DNA of 64,000 nucleotides. Origin: Pseudomonadota bacterium (GTDB lineage Bacteria; Chloroflexota; UBA5177). The stretch spans positions 56,454 through 120,453 of the forward strand of contig JAJPIP010000039.1 of NCBI GenBank assembly GCA_021324655.1, read 5' to 3'. Position numbers and translations under genes: made by a program. Below, in pieces: positions 60,667 through 64,000 of the stretch. The notes under the pieces are model-generated. The model searched no databases. It was not told the origin of the DNA and saw only the letters and a program-made list of their open reading frames with translations. Numbering within the stretch: the first letter of the stretch is position 1; each line of letters begins with the position of its first letter.

Positions 60667-61522
60667 CCTTTCCTCTCTGCGGCCTGGACCCGGCAACGCT
60701 GGTACGGCTCGACCGGGTCGGATTGGTGGCGCAGCGTTCCTCGCCTCTCACGGCCCCCGGCCGACGCGTCTCGGCCCAGCGTGGCGCCTCACCCGAATTC
60801 GCCGACTACCGCGACTATGCTCCGGGTGACGATCTGCGCCGTGTTGACTGGAATGTTTATGCCCGGCTCGACCGGCTCTACCTGCGCCTGTACCGCGCGG
60901 AAGTCGCCACCACGGCCGCGGTGTACCTCGATTGCTCGGCGTCAATGGGGTTCGCGGGCAAGGCGGCAACGATGGGGCGCGTCGCGGCCATCGTCACCTA
61001 TGCGGCGCTGCAGTCACAGGATCGAGTCTCCATCGGCGTCCTGGGCGGGCCGATGCTCTCCGCTCAGTCCGGCCTGCCGGCCGTGCCCCGCGCCTTTCGG
61101 TTTATCGCCAATCACATCCGAACGCCCTCCGGCGACGCCGTCGGGCCAATCAGGCCGAACGCTCGCCGGCCCGGGGTCGCGCTGCTGGTCTCCGACCTCC
61201 TCACCGACGCCGACTGGCGCTCCGACCTGCTGAGGCTGCGCGCCCAGGGGTGGTCGATCGGCATCATTCAGCTGCTGGCACGGGAGGAGCTGTCTCCCGA
61301 CCTTCGGGGGAATACCGGCTGCGCGACGTCGAATCGGGCGAGCACATCGAAATCTCAGGGTCAGGGCGTCTCGACCAGCTCTATCGCCAGGCGCTGGACC
61401 AACATCTGACGGCCATTGGTGAGTTTTGCCGGCGTCACGAGATGGCGTACGCCATGATCGCGGACGACATGAGTGATGCCGGCGTCCTGAATCAACTCCA
61501 GGCCGCCGGCATCATCGCCTAG
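60663..61522 (+). pseudogene. DUF58 protein interrupted by a frameshift
   Basis: DUF58 partner of MoxR, with the start GTG or ATG near 60663. Good DUF58 motifs occur: RRVSAQRGASPEFADYRDYA then PGDDLRRVDWNVYARLDRLY, and VYLDCSASM. At the G-run 61306-61310 the natural frame is lost: frame 1 ends at 61409 with unrelated residues, while the expected C-terminus (EYRLRDVESGEHIEISGSGR then LYRQALDQHLTAIGEFCRR) continues in the next frame to a stop at 61522. One extra G would join them. It is either a sequencing error or a genuine frameshift. Confidence 0.8.
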
Positions 61523-61543
61523 CGCCGTCTGATGGGCGGTTAT

Positions 61544-62785
61544 CTACTGCGAGGCCGGAGCGCCGGACTCCCGACTGTTGATGTTGAGAATGCTCAGCAG
61601 GAAGGAGGAGAACATCAGCTGCACGCCGATCACCATCAGGGTCAACGCCAGCAGGGCCGGACGGACCTCAAAGAGATCCCGGTAGTGGTGCTGGGCCCAG
61701 GTCACCGCAATTGCCACGTCAATCGCCAGACCCGCCACGAAGATCAGAAAGCCGGCCAGCAGCCACTCTTCCAGATTGAAGTAGCGGTAGAAGGCCTGGA
61801 TCATCCGATCATCCGGCGCGAAGCGATGGGTGAAGGCGTACGCCTTGGCATAGAACCCGGTCAGCAGCACCTGGAAGCCGACGATCGTGAGCAGGCTGGC
61901 CACGAACATGAAGTGATAGTCGAACATGTGGCCGTTGATAATCTGCGGCCCCGGCAGCAAGAAGAGCATGCCGGCGATACCGAGCAGGAACAGCACGACG
62001 CCGGGAATGACGAACAGATGATCCGGACTATAGAGGAGCATGAACCGGATGTGCCGCCAGGCATCTCGCACGCGGTGCAGCTTTGACTCACCGCCGCGTG
62101 GGTAATAGGTGATCGGCACCTCGGCCACCTTGAGCTTGGCGCGCGCCGCGTTGATGACCAGCTCGCTGGCGAACTCCATGCCGGTCGTCTGCAGACGCAT
62201 CCGCCTGTACGCCTCCTCGGTGAAGGCGCGGAAGCCGGAGTGCGCGTCGGAGCTCTTGAGCCCGAACATGAAGTTCAGCATGCCGGTCAGAATGGGGTTT
62301 CCGATGTAGCGATTGGCCCAGGGCATGGCGCCCGGCAGAATGGTGCCGGCGAAACGCGATCCCAGGACGTACTCGTTTCCCTCACGGAGCTTGTCGACCA
62401 ACTGGCCCAGCTCACTGAAATCGTAGGTGTCGTCGGAATCGCCCATGATGATGTACTTGCCCCGGGCGGCATCGAAACCCGCCTTGTAGGCGTTGCCGTA
62501 GCCCCGCTGCGGCTGATGAATCACTCGAGCCCCCAGCTCAGTCGCGATTTCCACCGAGCGGTCGGTCGAGCCGTTGTCCGACACAATCACCTCACCCGGC
62601 AAACCGGTCCTGGCGATGCCCTCGAGTGCCTTACGGACACAGGCGCCAATCGTCTCTTCTTCGTTCAGACACGGCATCACGACGGAGATGACAATGTCCT
62701 GCCCCTCCGGCCCCTGCGCCTTTTGACTTACCTCTCGCACCACTCCCTGCCGGGACGCGAGCGGCAAGCTGATGTCATGTTCCAT
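61544..62785 (-). CDS. Family 2 glycosyltransferase (polyprenyl-phosphate sugar type)
   Basis: A 413-residue GT2 enzyme with a C-terminal membrane part. The GT-A core shows VMPCLNEEETIGACV, EVIVSDNGSTDRS, GYGNAYKAGFDAARG and the metal-binding GDSDDTYDF, then the MEFASELVINAARA loop. Four helices follow (~280-413). It resembles dolichol-phosphate mannosyltransferase-like enzymes that load sugars on a lipid carrier. ATG 62785 is chosen; 62929 would lengthen it without similarity. It is divergent from the six-hairpin gene. Confidence 0.9.
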   Translation of the reverse strand: MEHDISLPLASRQGVVREVSQKAQGPEGQDIVISVVMPCLNEEETIGACVRKALEGIARTGLPGEVIVSDNGSTDRSVEIATELGARVIHQPQRGYGNAYKAGFDAARGKYIIMGDSDDTYDFSELGQLVDKLREGNEYVLGSRFAGTILPGAMPWANRYIGNPILTGMLNFMFGLKSSDAHSGFRAFTEEAYRRMRLQTTGMEFASELVINAARAKLKVAEVPITYYPRGGESKLHRVRDAWRHIRFMLLYSPDHLFVIPGVVLFLLGIAGMLFLLPGPQIINGHMFDYHFMFVASLLTIVGFQVLLTGFYAKAYAFTHRFAPDDRMIQAFYRYFNLEEWLLAGFLIFVAGLAIDVAIAVTWAQHHYRDLFEVRPALLALTLMVIGVQLMFSSFLLSILNINSRESGAPASQ

Positions 62786-62948
62786 GGGTTCCCGCCACAC
62801 ATAAAATGCGCCGGTCGAACGGTGACCCGTTCTCGCGGCGTTACACGAAAGCACATTGGCCAACAAAATGGAAGCCGGTCTATTGTAGCCAGCCGCCGGC
62901 ATGTGGACAAGCCCGGCGGGCCCTGGCATATATCATGCCTTGGGAGCC

Positions 62949-64000
62949 GTGCTGGCAACGGAGGAACCCTTACTGGCTACCGAGATCGTCGTCGAAGAGC
63001 CCCGGCACATCCATCGCGAGGTTGGTGTCCTCGGCTACCTGGACGCTCTCACCTATGAATTTGAGCGGGATGGCGCGGCGATCAGCTGCGTTCTCACCTA
63101 TGCTCAGCCCGATCCCGATCATCGGGGAAAGTACCAGATGGTCGTGGCCGCCGACACCGGCTACGAAGGAATCGCCTGCCTCGACGACACGGCGCGCGCG
63201 GCCCTTCTCGCACTCCAGGTCTACGAGCGCACCGGGAGTCGCAAGGCGCTGTCTCTGGCCCGCAAGTGGCTGACCTTCGTCAACTACATGCAATACGAGG
63301 ACGGGACGTTCGCCAATTTCATCCGGAACGAGGCGGGTGTCCGCAACGCCAGCGGTCTCACGTCGGTCCGCGGCGGTCACGCCTGGACGTCTCGGGCCCT
63401 CTGGGCACTGGCGACGGCGTACCGCATCACGGGCGACGAGAGCTACCGTGACGCCTACGAGCGATGCCGCCTCCCCGTCACCGCCGACAACAAGATCAAC
63501 GCGGTGGTGGCGCTGGCGGCGATGGAAATGTGGCAGGCCGATCCCACGGACGCCACGCGCGCGCCGATCATGGACCGCATCGAGAGAATCGTCGGAGACG
63601 GCGATGAGCCGTACTTCCCCGACCTGCCGGGCCAGGAGCATGTCGAGCTGTGGGGTTACCACCAACTGCACGCGGTGGCCAGAGCCGCGCATCTTCTGGA
63701 GGATCGAGCCCTGCTGGCGCCGTGCCGCGCCACCGTCAACAACCTCGTCCAGCCCGACGTCCGGGCCATGTTCTGGTACGACTACCCGGAACGGCGGAAG
63801 ACGGGCCTCTGCGCCTACAACGTGGCCCCAATCGTTCAGGGACTGGCGGCAATGTATCGCGCCACCGGGGCCGAACGGTACCGTGACCTGGCGCTGAAGG
63901 GCGCGGCCTGGTTTTATGGCCGGAACGATGGCGGCGCCACCATGTACGACCCGGCGACCGGCATGTGCCGGGACGGCATGACCGACGGTATCCCGTCCGA
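62949..64000 (+). CDS. Six-hairpin glycosidase-like protein, cut off by the window end
   Basis: At least 350 residues with the alternating helix pattern of (alpha/alpha)6-barrel glycosidases: GYEGIACLDDTARAALLALQ, then ALSLARKWLTFVNYMQYEDG, the RGGHAWTSRALWALATAYRI block and WYDYPERRKTGLCAYNV. Similar barrels are often fused to or next to glycosyltransferases. The start is uncertain: GTG 62949 is used, but a CTG or TTA-near start after GGAGG (62970-62974) is possible. The coding frame is open to the end of the window, so the true length is unknown. Confidence 0.7.
   Translation, partial: MLATEEPLLATEIVVEEPRHIHREVGVLGYLDALTYEFERDGAAISCVLTYAQPDPDHRGKYQMVVAADTGYEGIACLDDTARAALLALQVYERTGSRKALSLARKWLTFVNYMQYEDGTFANFIRNEAGVRNASGLTSVRGGHAWTSRALWALATAYRITGDESYRDAYERCRLPVTADNKINAVVALAAMEMWQADPTDATRAPIMDRIERIVGDGDEPYFPDLPGQEHVELWGYHQLHAVARAAHLLEDRALLAPCRATVNNLVQPDVRAMFWYDYPERRKTGLCAYNVAPIVQGLAAMYRATGAERYRDLALKGAAWFYGRNDGGATMYDPATGMCRDGMTDGIPS

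Noticed and set aside
62970..63692. 240-residue minus-strand frame near the right end
   Set aside because: The plus strand has the (alpha/alpha)6-barrel glycosidase pattern in one frame open to the window end. The minus frame lacks similarity.
1..64000. CRISPR array or prophage genes
   Set aside because: No regularly spaced direct repeats with unique spacers and no structural phage proteins were seen. The only tandem repeat (59342-59400) has no spacers.

Overview
The window is GC-rich chromosomal DNA (roughly 60-65 %, estimated by eye) from an uncultured-looking bacterium, most likely a Chloroflexota member (inference). Supporting this are an SBBP beta-propeller protein, two large DUF2079 membrane proteins, Pro/Thr-rich linkers such as PTPTP, lipoproteins with lipoboxes, frequent GTG/TTG starts, and promoters that place transcription close to the start codon. 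No ribosomal RNA or other taxonomic marker is present, so the assignment is tentative.

Layout. 1-10.6 kb: SBBP protein, metallo-beta-lactamase-fold hydrolase, an IS481-type transposase, DUF5995 protein, lipoprotein phosphodiesterase, aldo/keto reductase, type I pantothenate kinase and a small hypothetical gene. 10.8-15.5 kb: a lower-GC three-gene operon, DUF4338 (DruA-like) - NurA nuclease - HerA translocase, behind a near-consensus promoter and ending next to the 3' end of a tRNA-Arg(CCT). This is the best candidate for an undescribed system, probably a defence module. 15.7-31.5 kb: housekeeping genes (D,D-carboxypeptidase, folK, nadD, MscS channel, DUF2079, flippase-like protein, RelA/SpoT, AMP-dependent ligase, recX, and the c-di-AMP pair cdaA-ybbR). 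31.5-47 kb: uvrA, small envelope proteins, a GNAT-like transferase, citrate synthase divergent from a small HTH gene, dUTPase, a PIG-V-like mannosyltransferase with a glycosidase, an ankyrin protein divergent from a leaderless MarR gene, and a second DUF2079 protein.

46.9-58.6 kb is an accessory-looking stretch of small stand-alone enzymes and regulators: isochorismatase, aminoglycoside-phosphotransferase-like kinase, dimeric alpha/beta-barrel proteins, SnoaL, two DinB proteins, PadR-HAAS, DUF6220, GYD, an unusual HTH/ClpN/ClpX-zinc-finger protein, peptidase S51, zinc-ribbon proteins and a cryptic three-gene operon. It also holds debris: an IS630 fragment, a restriction-enzyme-like fragment and one copy of a 98-bp dispersed repeat. 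58.9-64 kb: an N-terminally extended IF-1, a decayed glyoxalase, MoxR-DUF58 (DUF58 frameshifted), a polyprenyl-sugar-type glycosyltransferase and a six-hairpin glycosidase-like gene that runs off the window.

Genes work together in recognisable units. RelA makes and degrades (p)ppGpp, and CdaA with YbbR controls c-di-AMP. NadD, MscS, DUF2079 and the flippase lie in one minus-strand run. PadR and HAAS, MarR and its downstream lipoprotein, and citrate synthase and its divergent HTH gene look like local regulatory circuits. No CRISPR array, integrase or prophage structural genes were seen.
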